A DNA stretch of 64,000 bases. Source: Streptomyces sp. CB03234 (GTDB lineage Bacteria; Actinomycetota; Actinomycetes; Streptomycetales; Streptomycetaceae). Positions within the stretch are counted from its first letter, which is position 1, and every line of letters begins with the position of its first letter. The notes under the pieces were generated by a model. That model saw only the letters and a list, made by a program, of their open reading frames with translations. It did not search any database and was not told where the DNA came from. Positions 17,782-27,600 of the stretch are shown one piece after another. The stretch is taken from positions 124,001 to 188,000 of the forward strand of contig NZ_LIYH01000001.1 in the NCBI RefSeq assembly GCF_001905885.1. The letters are read 5' to 3'. A program made the position numbers and the translations under genes.

Positions 17782-19212
17782 ATGACCTCAGTGCGGGTCG
17801 ACCAGCAGCACGACGGCAGTGGGGCCGCGGGGGCCGCATCCGGCGAGGGCGAGGGCTATCAGCGGGGCCTCGGAGCCCGTCAGATCCAGATGATCGCGAT
17901 CGGCGGAGCCATCGGCACCGGGCTCTTCCTCGGCGCCGGCAAGGCCATCTCCAAGGCCGGACCGAGCCTCATCCTGGCGTACGCCATCGCCGGTCTCGTC
18001 ATCTTCTTCATCATGCGGGCGCTGGGCGAACTGCTCATGTACCGCCCCGTCTCGGGCTCCTTCTCCGAGTACGCCCGTGAGTTCATCGGCCCCTTCGCGG
18101 GCTTCGTCACCGGCTGGACGTACTGGCTCTTCTGGGTCGTCACCGGCATCACCGAAGTCACCGCGGCCGCCACCTACATGACGTACTGGTGGAACATCCC
18201 GCAGTGGGTGTCCGCCCTCGTCTTCACGGTCATCCTGTACGGCGCGAACCTCATCTCCGTGAAGCTCTTCGGCGAGCTGGAGTTCTGGTTCTCGATGATC
18301 AAGGTCACCGCCATCATCGGCATGATCCTGATCTGCGCCGGCATCCTCACCATCGGCTTCTCCGACGCCGCCGACACCGCGTCCATGACCATGCTCTGGT
18401 CCGAGGGCGGCTTCTTCCCCAAGGGCATCGGCGGCACGCTGATGACCCTGCAGATCGTGATGTTCGCCTTCCTCGCGGTCGAGCTGGTCGGCGTCACCGC
18501 CGGCGAGTCCAAGGACCCGAAGGTCACCCTGCCCAAGGCGATCAACACCGTCCCGTGGCGCATCGCCGTCTTCTACGTCGGCGCGCTGATCATGATCCTG
18601 TCGGTCGTGCCGTGGACGCACTTCCAGCCGGGTGTCTCGCCGTTCGTCGCCGCCTTCGAGAAGATGGGCCTCGGCATCGGCGCCGCCATCGTGAACTTCG
18701 TGGTGCTGACCGCCGCCCTGTCGTCCTGCAACTCGGGCATGTACTCCACCGGCCGCATGCTGCGCGACCTCGCGCTCAACGGCCAGGGCCCGAAGGTCTT
18801 CACCAAGCTGACGAAGTCCGGCACCCCGCTGCTCGGCACCACCTTCTCGGCGGCGCTGATGCTGGTCGGCGTCTGGATCAACTACGTCGCCCCCGGCAAG
18901 GCCTTCGAGTACGTCGTCTCCTTCGCGACCATCTCCGGCATGTGGGCCTGGATCATGATCCTCGTCTCGCAGATCCGCTACCGGGCCGCCGTCGGCCGCG
19001 GTAAGGTGCCGGAGTCGGAGTTCAAGGCCCCGGGCGCGCCGTTCACCAGCTGGTTCGCGCTGCTGTTCATCGGCATGGTCCTCGTGATGATGGGCATCGA
19101 CGAGGGCGCGCGGGTCTCGCTGTACTGCGCCCCGTTCTGGGCCCTGCTGCTCTGGGTCTCCTACCTGGTCCTCAAGGCCCGGAACCCGGAGAACGCCTCG
19201 TTCAAGCGGTAG
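17782..19212 (+). CDS. amino acid permease (APC superfamily, AnsP/GABA-permease type)
   Basis: 476 aa with twelve predicted membrane helices. The signature GLGARQIQMIAIGGAIGTGLFLGAG opens helix 1; SGSFSEYAREFIGPFAGFVTGWTYW and VELVGVTAGESKDP are standard for the amino acid transporter (AAT) family, proton-driven importers of asparagine, GABA, proline or aromatic amino acids. ATG 17782 follows GGAGAAAGG. The first about 30 residues are hydrophilic and Gly/Asp-rich. Substrate cannot be fixed from sequence. It is monocistronic: a strong terminator follows. Confidence 0.9.
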   Translation: MTSVRVDQQHDGSGAAGAASGEGEGYQRGLGARQIQMIAIGGAIGTGLFLGAGKAISKAGPSLILAYAIAGLVIFFIMRALGELLMYRPVSGSFSEYAREFIGPFAGFVTGWTYWLFWVVTGITEVTAAATYMTYWWNIPQWVSALVFTVILYGANLISVKLFGELEFWFSMIKVTAIIGMILICAGILTIGFSDAADTASMTMLWSEGGFFPKGIGGTLMTLQIVMFAFLAVELVGVTAGESKDPKVTLPKAINTVPWRIAVFYVGALIMILSVVPWTHFQPGVSPFVAAFEKMGLGIGAAIVNFVVLTAALSSCNSGMYSTGRMLRDLALNGQGPKVFTKLTKSGTPLLGTTFSAALMLVGVWINYVAPGKAFEYVVSFATISGMWAWIMILVSQIRYRAAVGRGKVPESEFKAPGAPFTSWFALLFIGMVLVMMGIDEGARVSLYCAPFWALLLWVSYLVLKARNPENASFKR

Positions 19213-19237
19213 CCCACCCCCGGTTGTCCCAGCATGT

Positions 19238-19274
19238 GGGCCCGCCCGTACCAACCCTCGGTACGGGCGGGCCC
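19238..19274 (+). terminator. terminator after amino acid permease gene
   Basis: Perfect 15-bp arms, GGGCCCGCCCGTACC (19238-19252) and its complement (19260-19274), with a 7-nt loop. It ends 15 bp before the mec start and could attenuate read-through into it. Confidence 0.88.
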
Positions 19275-19288
19275 GTCTGCTTATCCTG

Positions 19289-19717
19289 ATGCGCATGCTG
19301 ACCATCACACGGGCTCTGTACGACCAGATCGTCGCGCACGCGCGCGAGGACCACCCGGACGAGGCCTGCGGCGTGGTCGCGGGCCCGGCGGGCTCCGGGC
19401 GCCCCGAGCGCTTCATCCCGATGCTCAACGCCGCCCGCTCGCCCACGTTCTACGAGTTCGACTCGGGCGACCTGCTGAAGCTGTACCGCGAGATGGACGA
19501 CCGCGACGAGGAACCGGTCGTCATCTACCACTCGCACACCGCGACCGAGGCGTACCCCTCCCGTACGGACGTCTCGTACGCCAACGAGCCCGGCGCGCAC
19601 TACGTGCTCGTCTCGACGGCGGACACGGACGGCGCCGGACCGTTCCAGTTCCGGTCCTACCGGATCGTGGACGGCGAGATCACGGAGGAAGAGGTCGAGG
19701 TCGTCGACGCGTACTGA
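19289..19717 (+). CDS. mec: JAMM/M67 metallopeptidase, Mec+ type
   Basis: 142 aa zinc peptidase. The JAMM site is complete: Glu25 (DEACGVV), His81 and His83 (IYHSHT), Ser91 and Asp94 (YPSRTDVSYA). In M. tuberculosis the orthologue releases cysteine from the C-terminus of the sulfur carrier CysO. Here it precedes the leader peptide, cysO and cysM, the same set and order. ATG 19289 or 19295 may start it; neither has a strong ribosome-binding site. Confidence 0.9.
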   Translation: MRMLTITRALYDQIVAHAREDHPDEACGVVAGPAGSGRPERFIPMLNAARSPTFYEFDSGDLLKLYREMDDRDEEPVVIYHSHTATEAYPSRTDVSYANEPGAHYVLVSTADTDGAGPFQFRSYRIVDGEITEEEVEVVDAY

Positions 19718-19804
19718 GTGGCGCTTCTCGCATGGTGGGCGGAAATCGTCCGCCATGTGAGATCACACTCCGGATGTCCGACCGGGAATCGATACGATGA
19801 GCGC

Positions 19805-19921
19805 ATGGTTTTCCTCGACGTGAGCGAACAGACGCCGGGCACCGTGCTGCTCGTGGCGCGGCTGCACGTCGACCTGTGCCGCCTCGCCAGCGCGATGTGT
19901 CCGCGCTGTGCCGCCGCCTGA
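19805..19921 (+). CDS. cysteine-containing leader peptide upstream of cysO-cysM
   Basis: A 38-aa ORF starting MVFLDVSEQTPG and containing RLHVDLCRLASAMCPRC, with cysteines at positions 25, 32 and 35. Very similar short peptides precede sulfur-assimilation genes in many Streptomyces and are annotated as putative leader peptides. It lies between mec and cysO, 127 bp before cysO, and is followed by a hairpin with a pyrimidine-rich tail. I infer ribosome-mediated sensing of Cys-tRNA that controls cysO-cysM. Its presence as a translated peptide is not proven. Confidence 0.8.
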   Translation: MVFLDVSEQTPGTVLLVARLHVDLCRLASAMCPRCAAA

Positions 19922-21277
<1,356 letters not shown>

Positions 21278-21686
21278 CGGTGCGCGCGCTGCGCCGGCGG
21301 CGGGGCGGTTGCCTGGGCTCCGCCCACCGCTGACAGCGCGCACGCCCCCCGCGGGCGCCCCCGCCGGGGCGGCGCCCCCGTTGTGGCTGGGGCTCTCCCC
21401 CGTTGTGGGCAGGCGTCCGGCGCCCGCCACCCCGTGGCGGGCAGTCGTCCGGCGCCCGCCACCCCGTTGTGGGCAGTCGCCCCGATGGGGCGATGGGGGT
21501 CCCCCCTGCTCGAGCGAAGCCGAGAGCTTGGGGGAGGGTGGGCACAACGGGACCGGGGCGGTGCCCCTGCGGCGGCTCCACCCGGGGCGGTGACCGTTCC
21601 CGGTTCGCTCCGGTGCCGTGCGGCCCGGTGGCCTGCCGGGGGGTGGGGGGCGTGGCCCCCCCGGCCGTCCGCCTGGTGCGGGCCGC
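21278..21686. repeat. gene-free convergent spacer rich in repeats
   Basis: No gene is seen in these 409 bp. Two copies of a 22-bp unit beginning CGTCCGGCGCCCGCC lie at 21414-21435 and 21446-21467, interleaved with TTGTGGGCAG units. At about 21499-21538 there is an imperfect palindrome, CCCCCCTGCTCG...CGAGAGCTTGGGGG, a dispersed intergenic element I recognise from many Streptomyces genomes. Either could act as a terminator for cysM or the convergent pemK-like gene. Confidence 0.6.
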
Positions 21687-22136
21687 CTACGCCGACAGGT
21701 GGCGCACCTGGTCCCAGACCAGGGGGTCCACCCGGCTCGCGCGGCGGCGGAAGCGGCCGAGCGGGACGTCGCGGAGCTCGTCCGGCTCCAGAAAGCTCGG
21801 GCGGCCCCGCGCGTCGCCCACCGCGTCGGGGCGCAGGGCGATCACACCCGGCCGTTCGTCCCGGTAGCGGCTGGTGATCTTCGCGACGAGCGCCGTGTCG
21901 CCGCGTACCGCGAGGACCAGGCACGGGCGGTCCTTGGAGCCGGGGCCGTCCTCGTAGGGGACGTCCGCCCACCAGATCTCGCCCGGCCGGGGCCGCCGGG
22001 CCGGTGCCTTCCCGGGCCGCGCGGGCGGGCGCGTACGGCCACCCGGACGTCGGCCACGGCCCGTCGCGTCGGACACCGCCGCGACCAGTGCGATCACCAC
22101 GACGGCGCCGAGCGCCAGCCACCAGGACGTGTCCAT
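21687..22136 (-). CDS. membrane-anchored PemK/MazF-like protein
   Basis: 149 aa. An N-terminal membrane segment (SWWLALGAVVVIALVAAV, residues 4-21) and a basic Pro/Arg-rich linker precede a PemK/MazF fold: RPGEIWWADVPYEDGPGSKDRPCLVLAV, LVAKITSRYRDERPG and the ending RVDPLVWDQVRHLS. MazF-type toxins are mRNA interferases, but this form has a membrane anchor and no antitoxin gene next to it. It is conserved at this place beside cysM in Streptomyces, suggesting a housekeeping role rather than a mobile toxin module. ATG 22136 is chosen because the upstream extension to 22310 has no family match. Confidence 0.78.
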   Translation of the reverse strand: MDTSWWLALGAVVVIALVAAVSDATGRGRRPGGRTRPPARPGKAPARRPRPGEIWWADVPYEDGPGSKDRPCLVLAVRGDTALVAKITSRYRDERPGVIALRPDAVGDARGRPSFLEPDELRDVPLGRFRRRASRVDPLVWDQVRHLSA

Positions 22137-22299
22137 GGCCAGGACGCTACCCGCCCGAACCGGTGACAGCGCGGGTGAGTTCGACCACAAGGGGCCACTG
22201 CGAAGGAGCGACCCGGCCCGCCGCGCCTTACGCTCGGTAAACCGCACGACCTCCCCTGTCAGCGCCTGCCCGGCTCCCGTCCTCGGAGGTTCACGCTCC

Positions 22300-23052
22300 A
22301 TGAAGCTCACCGTCGTCGGCTGCTCGGGGTCGTTCCCGTCCGCGGAATCGGCCTGTTCGAGCTACCTCGTAGAGGCCGACGGCTTCCGGCTGCTCCTCGA
22401 CATGGGCAACGGCGCCCTGGGCGAGCTGCAGCGCCACATCGGTCTGTACGACCTGGACGCGATCTTCCTCAGTCACCTGCACGCCGATCACTGCATCGAC
22501 ATGTGCGGCTACTTCGTCGCGCGCTACTACCGCCACGAGGGCGGCCGCTGCCCCGCCATCCCGGTGTACGCGCCGGACGGCGCCGAGCAGCGGCTGACGA
22601 CGGCGTACGCGGACACGCCGTCCGACAAGTCGATGAGCGAGGTGTTCGACTTCCACACGCTCAAGCCGGGCTCGTTCGAGATCGGCCCCTTCCGGGTGCG
22701 TACGGAGAAGGTCTGCCACCCGGTCGAGGCGTACGGGATCCGGGTGGAGCACGGTGGGAAGTCCCTCGTGTACTCGGGTGACACGGGCGTGTGCGACGAG
22801 CTGGACACGCTGGCGGCGGGGACGGACCTGTTCCTGTGCGAGGCGTCGTTCACGTACGGCAAGGAGGACATCCCCGGGCTGCACCTGAACGGCCGGGAGG
22901 CGGGCGCGCACGCGGCCCGCGCGGGTGCGGGACGGCTGGTGCTCACGCACATCCCGCCGTGGACGGACGGCGAGCGGAACCTGGCGGACGCGCGGGAGGT
23001 GTACGACGGCCCGTCGGAGCTGGCGTACGCGGGCGCGGTGTACGAGGTCTGA
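22300..23052 (+). CDS. MBL-fold metallo-hydrolase (Rv1339-type, possible cyclic nucleotide phosphodiesterase)
   Basis: 250 aa. Metallo-beta-lactamase fold with the metal motif SHLHADHCID, a further His in KVCHPVEAYGIRV, Asp in YSGDTG, and His in LVLTHIPPWTDG. It starts GCSGSFPS. The position between cysM and rph matches Rv1339 of M. tuberculosis, reported to be an atypical cAMP phosphodiesterase; that activity is an inference here. ATG 22300 follows CGGAGGT. It is divergent from the PemK-like gene, and a strong terminator follows. Confidence 0.85.
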   Translation: MKLTVVGCSGSFPSAESACSSYLVEADGFRLLLDMGNGALGELQRHIGLYDLDAIFLSHLHADHCIDMCGYFVARYYRHEGGRCPAIPVYAPDGAEQRLTTAYADTPSDKSMSEVFDFHTLKPGSFEIGPFRVRTEKVCHPVEAYGIRVEHGGKSLVYSGDTGVCDELDTLAAGTDLFLCEASFTYGKEDIPGLHLNGREAGAHAARAGAGRLVLTHIPPWTDGERNLADAREVYDGPSELAYAGAVYEV

Positions 23053-23059
23053 TACGGGG

Positions 23060-23091
23060 AAGGCCCCGGAACCTGGTGGTTCCGGGGCCTT
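23060..23091. terminator. bidirectional terminator between MBL hydrolase and nagE2
   Basis: Perfect 14-bp arms, AAGGCCCCGGAACC (23060-23073) and complement (23078-23091), with a TGGT loop. The A-rich/T-rich ends let it serve both convergent genes. Confidence 0.9.
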
Positions 23092-23103
23092 CGGCGTCGG
23101 GGC

Positions 23104-24354
23104 TCACGCCTTGGTGAGGTCCTCGAGCTCCTCGTCCGGCTCGCGGCCGGGGGTGGGGAGGTTGAACTTGGTGATGGCGAACCGGAAGAGCGCGTAGTAG
23201 ATCACCGCGAACACCAGACCGATCGGAACGATCATCCAGGGCTTCGTCGCGAGGTTCCAGCCGAGCGCGTAGTCGATCAGGCCGGCGGAGAAGGTGAAGC
23301 CGGCATGGACACCGAGGGCCCAGGTGACGGCCATCGAGACGGCGGTCAGCAGCGCGTGGATCGCGTAGAGGACCGGCGCGATGAACATGAAGGAGAACTC
23401 GATCGGCTCCGTGACGCCGGTGACGAACGAGGTCAGCGCCAGCGAGATCATCATGCCGGTGACGGCCTTGCGGCGCTCCGGGCGGGCGGAGTGCGCGATC
23501 GCGAGGGCCGCGGCCGGGAGGCCGAACATCATGATGGGGAAGAAGCCGGACATGAACATACCGGCGCTCGGGTCGCCCGCGAAGAAGCGGTTCAGGTCAC
23601 CGTGGACCACCTCGCCGGCGGCGTTGGTGAAGTCACCGATCTGGAACCAGGAGACGGTGTTCACGAACTGGTGCATGCCGACCGGGATCAGCGCACGGTT
23701 GATCAGACCGAACAGGCCGGCACCGGCGGCACCGAGACCCGTCATCCACTCGCCGAAGGAGCTGATGCCATTGCCGATCGGCTCCCAGACCAGACCGAAG
23801 ACGACGCCCACGAGGGTGCCGACGAAAGCCATGATGATCGGGACGAGCCGGCGGCCGTTGAAGAAGCCGAGCCAGTCGACCAGCTTGGTCCGGTGGAACT
23901 TCTGCCACAGCACCGCGGCCAGCAGGCCCATGATGATGCCGCCGAGGACACCGGGGTTGTTGTACTTCGCCGGGGTGTCCTCGCCCGCCTTGATGACCGC
24001 CTCGGCGACCGGGAAGGCCTTCAGGACGTTGCTGTAGACGAGGAAGCCGACCAGGGCGGCGAGTGCGGTGGAGCCGTCCGCCTTCTTGGCGAAGCCGATC
24101 GCCACGCCGATGCAGAAGAGCATCGGCAGGTTGTCGAACACGGCGCCGCCGGCGGTGGCGAAGACGGACGCGACCTTGTCCCAGCCCAGGCCGTCCTTGC
24201 CGAACACGTCGGGCTGGCCGAAGCGGAGCAGCAGGCCGGCGGCGGGCAGCACGGCGATCGGCAACTGCAGGCTGCGCCCGACCTTCTGCAGCCCCTGGAA
24301 CAGGCCGGAGCCCCACTTCTTGGTGGGCGCCGCCTTGGCGGTGTCCGTACTCAT
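23104..24354 (-). CDS. nagE2: PTS N-acetylglucosamine permease, EIIC subunit (NagE2-like)
   Basis: 416 aa multi-pass EIIC. Conserved parts: LQKVGRSLQLPIAVLPAAGLLLRFGQPD at the N-terminus, MLFCIGVAIGFAKK, NGRRLVPIIM, PVGMHQFVNT and the signature FVTGVTEPIEFSF. Imports and phosphorylates GlcNAc together with a separate EIIB (nagF here) and general PTS proteins encoded elsewhere. It lacks fused EIIB/EIIA domains, as usual in Streptomyces. Order and orientation match S. coelicolor SCO2907. Two DasR-type operators lie about 90-120 bp upstream. Confidence 0.92.
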   Translation of the reverse strand: MSTDTAKAAPTKKWGSGLFQGLQKVGRSLQLPIAVLPAAGLLLRFGQPDVFGKDGLGWDKVASVFATAGGAVFDNLPMLFCIGVAIGFAKKADGSTALAALVGFLVYSNVLKAFPVAEAVIKAGEDTPAKYNNPGVLGGIIMGLLAAVLWQKFHRTKLVDWLGFFNGRRLVPIIMAFVGTLVGVVFGLVWEPIGNGISSFGEWMTGLGAAGAGLFGLINRALIPVGMHQFVNTVSWFQIGDFTNAAGEVVHGDLNRFFAGDPSAGMFMSGFFPIMMFGLPAAALAIAHSARPERRKAVTGMMISLALTSFVTGVTEPIEFSFMFIAPVLYAIHALLTAVSMAVTWALGVHAGFTFSAGLIDYALGWNLATKPWMIVPIGLVFAVIYYALFRFAITKFNLPTPGREPDEELEDLTKA

Positions 24355-24440
24355 ACTTCCTCCAGTAGGCAAGGCGCCGCCCGGGGACAGGGAAAAACGG
24401 GGGACGGCAGCGTCTTGGGAACGCGGCACCGGAAGGCCGC

Positions 24441-24471
24441 GTGGTCTACACCAATAGTGGTGTAGACCAGT
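24441..24471. promoter_or_regulatory. two abutting DasR-responsive elements (dre) upstream of nagE2
   Basis: GTGGTCTACACCAAT (24441-24455) and AGTGGTGTAGACCAGT (24456-24471) each resemble the dre consensus ACTGGTCTAGACCACT, and together they form a larger palindrome. DasR is the GntR-family repressor that responds to glucosamine-6-phosphate and links chitin use to development. Confidence 0.88.
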
Positions 24472-24543
24472 TTTAGCATGGTGAGGGTTAGATAAGGAAC
24501 CTGCAAATTCGTGACGCGTTCCGCACAGCGCGTACGCATGCCG

Positions 24544-24579
24544 AAAGGGCCCCCGACCGGTGCTGGTCAGGGGCCCTTT
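24544..24579 (-). terminator. terminator after nagE1
   Basis: Fifteen-base arms (24544-24558 and 24565-24579) pair with one wobble; it starts 9 bp beyond the nagE1 stop, with AAAGGGCCCC/GGGGCCCTTT as the outer stem. Confidence 0.87.
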
Positions 24580-24587
24580 GGCGGCCG

Positions 24588-25874
24588 CTACGGCTTGGTG
24601 ACGTCCGTCTCCGCTTCCTCCGGCTCGCGGCCGGGCGTCGGAATGTCGAACTTGGTGATCGCGAAACGGAAGATCACGTAGTACACCACCGCGAAGGCGA
24701 GACCGATCGGAATGATCAGCCACGGTTTCGTCGCCAGCCCCCAGTTGATGACGTAGTCGATCAGGCCCGCGGAGAAGCTGAACCCGTCCTTGACGCCCAG
24801 CGCCCAGGACACCGCCATCGAGACACCGGTCAGCAGGGCGTGGACGACGTACAGCACAGGAGCGACGAAGAGGAACGAGTACTCGATCGGCTCGGTGATG
24901 CCGGTGACGAACGACGTGAGGCCCACCGAGAGCATCAGGCCACCGACCTCCTTGCGGCGGTGCGGCTTGGCGCAGTGCGTGATGGCCAGCGCGGCGGCCG
25001 GCAGCGCGAACATCATGATCGGGAAGAAGCCGGTGGTGAACTGGCCCGCGTCCGGGTCGCCCGCCAGGAACATGCTGATGTCGCCGTGCACCACCGTGCC
25101 GTCCGGCTTGGTGTACGTGCCGAACTGGAACCAGATGGGCACGTTCAGGAACTGGTGCAGACCGATCACCAGCAGCGCGCGGTTCGCCACACCGAAGATG
25201 CCCGAGCCCCAGGCGCCCAGGCCCACCAGCCAGTCGCTGAAGTCCTCCAGCCCTTCGCCGATCGGCGGCCAGATCCACAGGCACAGCGCCGCGAAGGCGA
25301 TCGCGACGAACGACATGATGATCGGGACCAGCCGGCGGCCGTTGAAGAAGCCCAGCCAGTCCACCAGCTTGGTGCGGTGGAACCGCTGCCAGAAGTAGGC
25401 CGTGAGCAGACCCATGACGATGCCGCCGAAGACACCCGGATTCTGGTACGTGTACGCCACGAAGGTGTCGTCCGCGCCCAGGCACCCGCCGTTGACGTCG
25501 GTGGTGCCCGCCGGGCAGTCCTTGGGGAAGGCCCGCAGCACCCCCCGGTAGACCAGGAAGCCCGCCACCGCGGCGAGAGCGGTGGAACCGTCCGCCTTCT
25601 TGGCCATGCCGATCGCGACGCCGACGCAGAAGAGGAGAGGCAGGCCCAGATCCGCGTCGAGCAGAGCACCGCCCGCGCCCGCCATCACCTTGGCGACGTT
25701 GTCCCAGCCCGCGCCGTCGGTGCCGAAGACATCGGGCTGCCCCAGGCGGTTGAGGATGCCCGCCGCGGGCAGGACCGCGATGGGCAGCTGGAGGCTGCGG
25801 CCCATCTTCTGCAGCCCCTGGAAGGCACCGGTCCACCGCTTCTGCTTCGGTGCGGCCGCGCTGTCCGAGCTCAT
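24588..25874 (-). CDS. nagE1: PTS N-acetylglucosamine permease, EIIC subunit (NagE1-like)
   Basis: 428 aa, a paralogue of the neighbouring nagE2 along its whole length: LQKMGRSLQLPIAVLPAAGILNRLGQPD, NGRRLVPIIM, VIGLHQFLNV and FVTGITEPIEYSF. It differs by an insertion with two cysteines (KDCPAGTTDVNGGC) in a loop after about residue 110. It has its own dre operator and its own terminator, so the two permeases are separate DasR-controlled units rather than one operon. In S. coelicolor the equivalent (SCO2906) is the minor of the two GlcNAc permeases. Confidence 0.9.
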   Translation of the reverse strand: MSSDSAAAPKQKRWTGAFQGLQKMGRSLQLPIAVLPAAGILNRLGQPDVFGTDGAGWDNVAKVMAGAGGALLDADLGLPLLFCVGVAIGMAKKADGSTALAAVAGFLVYRGVLRAFPKDCPAGTTDVNGGCLGADDTFVAYTYQNPGVFGGIVMGLLTAYFWQRFHRTKLVDWLGFFNGRRLVPIIMSFVAIAFAALCLWIWPPIGEGLEDFSDWLVGLGAWGSGIFGVANRALLVIGLHQFLNVPIWFQFGTYTKPDGTVVHGDISMFLAGDPDAGQFTTGFFPIMMFALPAAALAITHCAKPHRRKEVGGLMLSVGLTSFVTGITEPIEYSFLFVAPVLYVVHALLTGVSMAVSWALGVKDGFSFSAGLIDYVINWGLATKPWLIIPIGLAFAVVYYVIFRFAITKFDIPTPGREPEEAETDVTKP

Positions 25875-25891
25875 CGGCGTCCTCCCTGAAG

Positions 25892-25907
25892 ACTGGTGTA
25901 GACCAGT
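25892..25907. promoter_or_regulatory. DasR-responsive element (dre) upstream of nagE1
   Basis: ACTGGTGTAGACCAGT is nearly identical to the dre consensus and lies 18 bp upstream of the nagE1 start codon, where a bound repressor would block transcription. It is 157 bp from nagF on the other side and could also affect that gene. Confidence 0.9.
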
Positions 25908-26063
25908 TGCGATATCGTAGGCGCTGGTGATCGTCATCCTTCGGTACAACCGGGTAATGCGCCCGCGAAGATGGGCCAACCGTGCGTTACCGTGACGAAA
26001 GACCTAGGTGGGCCGAGCAGCGCTCAGTGCTCCGAACCGGCTCGTGAACGCAGGGAGAAAGAC

Positions 26064-26297
26064 ATGGCCAGCAAGGCTGAGAAAATCGTCGCCGGGCTCG
26101 GCGGCATCGACAACATCGAAGAGGTCGAGGGCTGCATCACCCGCCTGCGGACAGAGGTCAACGACCCCGGCCTGGTCGACGAAGCCGCGCTCAAGGCCGC
26201 CGGCGCCCACGGCGTCGTCAAGATGGGCACCGCGATCCAGGTCGTCATCGGCACCGACGCCGACCCCATCGCCGCGGAGATCGAAGACATGATGTGA
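26064..26297 (+). CDS. nagF: PTS EIIB component for GlcNAc (NagF)
   Basis: 77 aa, the usual size of a free EIIB of the glucose/GlcNAc class. The phosphorylated cysteine is Cys24 in IEEVEGCITRLRTEV; AHGVVKMGTAIQVVIGTDAD is the conserved second half. It receives phosphate from EIIA(Crr) and hands it to sugar on NagE1/NagE2. ATG 26064 follows AGGGAGA. It is divergent from nagE1 and ends in a strong terminator, as in S. coelicolor SCO2905. Confidence 0.93.
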   Translation: MASKAEKIVAGLGGIDNIEEVEGCITRLRTEVNDPGLVDEAALKAAGAHGVVKMGTAIQVVIGTDADPIAAEIEDMM

Positions 26298-26315
26298 GCC
26301 GACCACTCACTCGTC

Positions 26316-26347
26316 AGGGGCCCGTTCCGGTACCGGAACGGGCCCCT
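26316..26347 (+). terminator. terminator after nagF
   Basis: A near-continuous palindrome AGGGGCCCGTTCCGGT / ACCGGAACGGGCCCCTT spans 26316-26347, starting 18 bp after the stop; the turn is the central GGTACC. Confidence 0.85.
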
Positions 26348-26373
26348 TGCGTTCGTACGACTAGGCTCATCAC

Positions 26374-27105
<732 letters not shown>

Positions 27106-27196
27106 CAACCGCGGACGCCCCCGCGGGCGTCCCTACCAGCACGGGCGTACGGGCCGAACCGTACGCCCGTCCGCAGCCCTCGGGAGGACCCGTTCC

Positions 27197-27580
27197 ATGC
27201 GCCGTCGCCGTACCGCCGCTCTCGCCGCCGCCACCGCAGTGCTCGCCCTCACCGGAGCGGTCGGCTGCGCCGCCCTGGACAAGGCGATGGACTGCGTCCA
27301 GGCCGCCGACTCCATCGCCACCAGCGTCGACAAGCTGAACCAGGCCGTCTCCTCCGCGAGCAACGACCCCACCCAGCTCAACGAGTCCCTCGACGCGATC
27401 GACAAGGAGCTCGACAGCCTCAAGGACAAGACGGACAACGCCGACCTGTCCAAGGCCGTCGACGACCTCAGCAAGGGCGTCGACAGCGTCCGCACCGCCG
27501 TCCAGAACGGCGACACCACCCCCGACATCAAGCCCGTCACGGACGCCGCCACCGAGATCGGCAAGGTCTGCACGCCGTAA
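27197..27580 (+). CDS. small secreted lipoprotein, helical
   Basis: 127 aa. A twin-Arg-like basic start (MRRRRTAALAAATAVLALTGAVGC) ends in a lipobox-like AVGC, so Cys24 is the likely lipidated residue. The mature part is helical, charged and heptad-like (IDKELDSLKDKTDNADLSKAVDDL), suggesting a coiled coil, and it contains two more cysteines (MDCVQ and KVCTP) that could form a disulfide. It sits between rph and rdgB, 92 bp after rph. Function unknown. Confidence 0.75.
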   Translation: MRRRRTAALAAATAVLALTGAVGCAALDKAMDCVQAADSIATSVDKLNQAVSSASNDPTQLNESLDAIDKELDSLKDKTDNADLSKAVDDLSKGVDSVRTAVQNGDTTPDIKPVTDAATEIGKVCTP

Positions 27581-27600
27581 GGCCCGTAGATACTGGGAGC

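Noticed and set aside
17788..19446. 552-codon minus-strand frame opposite the amino acid permease
   Set aside because: His/Asp/Arg-rich antisense translation with no family features; the plus-strand permease is unmistakable.
21400..21540. Possible CRISPR array in the repeat-rich spacer
   Set aside because: Only two or three short imperfect units with no regular spacers and no cas genes in the window.
26001..26010. A dre site directly before nagF (GACCTAGGTG)
   Set aside because: Only a short palindrome core; it lacks the outer ACTGG/CCAGT bases that the nagE sites have.
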